This document shows positions 63,647 to 64,000 of a DNA stretch of 64,000 bases, piece by piece. The notes beneath the pieces are model-generated. The model made no database searches, was not told the DNA's origin, and worked only from the letters and a program-made list of their open reading frames with translations. Positions within the stretch are counted from its first letter, which is position 1; each line of letters opens with the position of its first letter. Made by a program: the position numbers and the translations under genes. The stretch lies in contig JAENWK010000004.1 in NCBI GenBank assembly GCA_016650045.1, positions 1 to 64,000 on the forward strand, in the 5' to 3' direction. This DNA is from Eubacteriaceae bacterium. Lineage in GTDB: Bacteria; Bacillota; Clostridia; Eubacteriales; Eubacteriaceae.

Positions 63647-64000
63647 ATTCTTCATGCCAATGAAGCCGCCGACTATGACCCATCAGCAGAAAAGGGTGAG
63701 CGTGAAAAACAGTAAGCCAAACTTTTATGAGGATGATAAACTCAAGGCCGTCAGAGCAAATCTGGAAGCGCACCTGGCAAGGCATGTTCCGGAGGTAAAA
63801 TATACCGGTGCTGTCAGACTGAAAACGAAATGGTGTTTTCCCATAACAGGTAAACATAAAGACGGGGAATGGAAAAAGACGAAACCCGACACGGATAACA
63901 TGATCAAGATGTTTAAAGACGTCTGCACCGGGTTAGGGTACTGGACCGATGATGCACTGGTTACTTCAGACATTATCGAAAAGTTCTGGGCGGAGATCCC
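63636..64000 (+). CDS. rusA: RusA-family Holliday junction resolvase, cut by the window edge
   Basis: 121 residues are visible. The catalytic Asp region is KPDTDNMIKMFKDVCTGLG followed by YWTDDALVTSD, the diagnostic RusA pattern. It starts at ATG 63636 behind GGGAG. It resolves recombination intermediates before packaging in many phages of this type. Confidence 0.9.
   Translation, partial: MKTEFFMPMKPPTMTHQQKRVSVKNSKPNFYEDDKLKAVRANLEAHLARHVPEVKYTGAVRLKTKWCFPITGKHKDGEWKKTKPDTDNMIKMFKDVCTGLGYWTDDALVTSDIIEKFWAEI

Larger units (their letters stand above)
49060..64000 (+). mobile_element. Prophage, left part (continues beyond the window)
   Basis: A standard temperate siphophage left arm: integrase at a tRNA gene, a leftward repressor, a divergent cro-like gene and antirepressor, early genes, a replication/recombination set and RusA. 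All early and replication genes are tightly packed on the plus strand, with one reversed cargo gene. Packaging, structural and lysis genes and the right attachment site are not in the window. The left edge is approximate. Confidence 0.92.

Overview
The window is AT-rich DNA from a Gram-positive anaerobe of the Clostridia. The evidence is Firmicutes-style regulators and RNA switches (NiaR, TPP and preQ1 switches), BspA-type leucine-rich repeats, AGGAGG-type ribosome binding sites, and a Moorella/Eubacterium-type formate dehydrogenase alpha chain next to fdhD and a molybdopterin cofactor cluster. An acetogen close to Acetobacterium or Eubacterium is the best guess. That is an inference from gene content and recalled family resemblance, not from a search.

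Chromosomal part (1 to about 49,130). The minus-strand glutamate synthase genes gltB-gltD open the window; gltD is cut by the left edge. A small secreted protein, an isolated adenylate kinase and a hypothetical protein follow. Next is a molybdenum cofactor cluster: moeA, mobB, a tiny helix-turn-helix-like protein, a Cys-containing P-loop NTPase, and convergent mobA. An HD-GYP phosphodiesterase and a lipoprotein precede ndh2-dmkB-dmkA, a type II NADH dehydrogenase with its own prenyl-quinone biosynthesis enzymes. This resembles the core of the Listeria-type flavin extracellular electron transfer locus. A TPP riboswitch with a terminator controls cytX-thiM-thiE-HAD phosphatase-thiD (thiamine salvage). 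A Cys-type 891-residue formate dehydrogenase diverges from fdhD. Downstream of fdhD lie a decayed copy of the thiD 3' end and an exact 39-bp tandem duplication. Then come a DegV protein, a preQ1-I riboswitch with queT-queF, an unusual two-gene cassette (a PD-(D/E)XK-like protein and a cytoplasmic 11-repeat LRR protein), and the NAD operon nadA-nadB-nadC-niaR with a palindromic operator over the -35 box. A roughly 2,920-residue cyclic beta-1,2-glucan synthase-like protein, CorA, an NYN/LOTUS protein, a uracil-type permease, aroE-aroK and a small Cys protein complete this part.

Prophage part (about 49,050 to the right edge). tRNA-Leu(CAA) and tRNA-Lys(CTT) are followed by a tyrosine integrase, a membrane-anchored protein and a CI-like S24 repressor, all on the minus strand. 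Divergent from these are a cro-like gene, a Bro-N antirepressor, small early proteins, and a replication/recombination module: an SMC-like ATPase, a Sak4-like RecA-fold ATPase, a DUF669 protein, an SF2 helicase, a PriCT_2 primase-helicase, and RusA cut by the right edge. An opposite-strand zinc-ribbon/DUF4145-like gene sits inside this module as probable cargo. Behind the primase-helicase is a GGGACA iteron cluster with a large hairpin and an A-rich tract, which looks like a phage replication origin. The structural and lysis genes and the right attachment site lie outside the window.

Links between genes: moeA, mobA, mobB and fdhD all supply the cofactor or sulfuration chemistry that the encoded formate dehydrogenase needs. 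NiaR probably represses its own nad operon. The 15-bp operator TCGCA-N5-TGCGA occurs on both sides of cro. Start codons were moved from the longest open frame where a ribosome binding site clearly favours an internal start; each case is noted.
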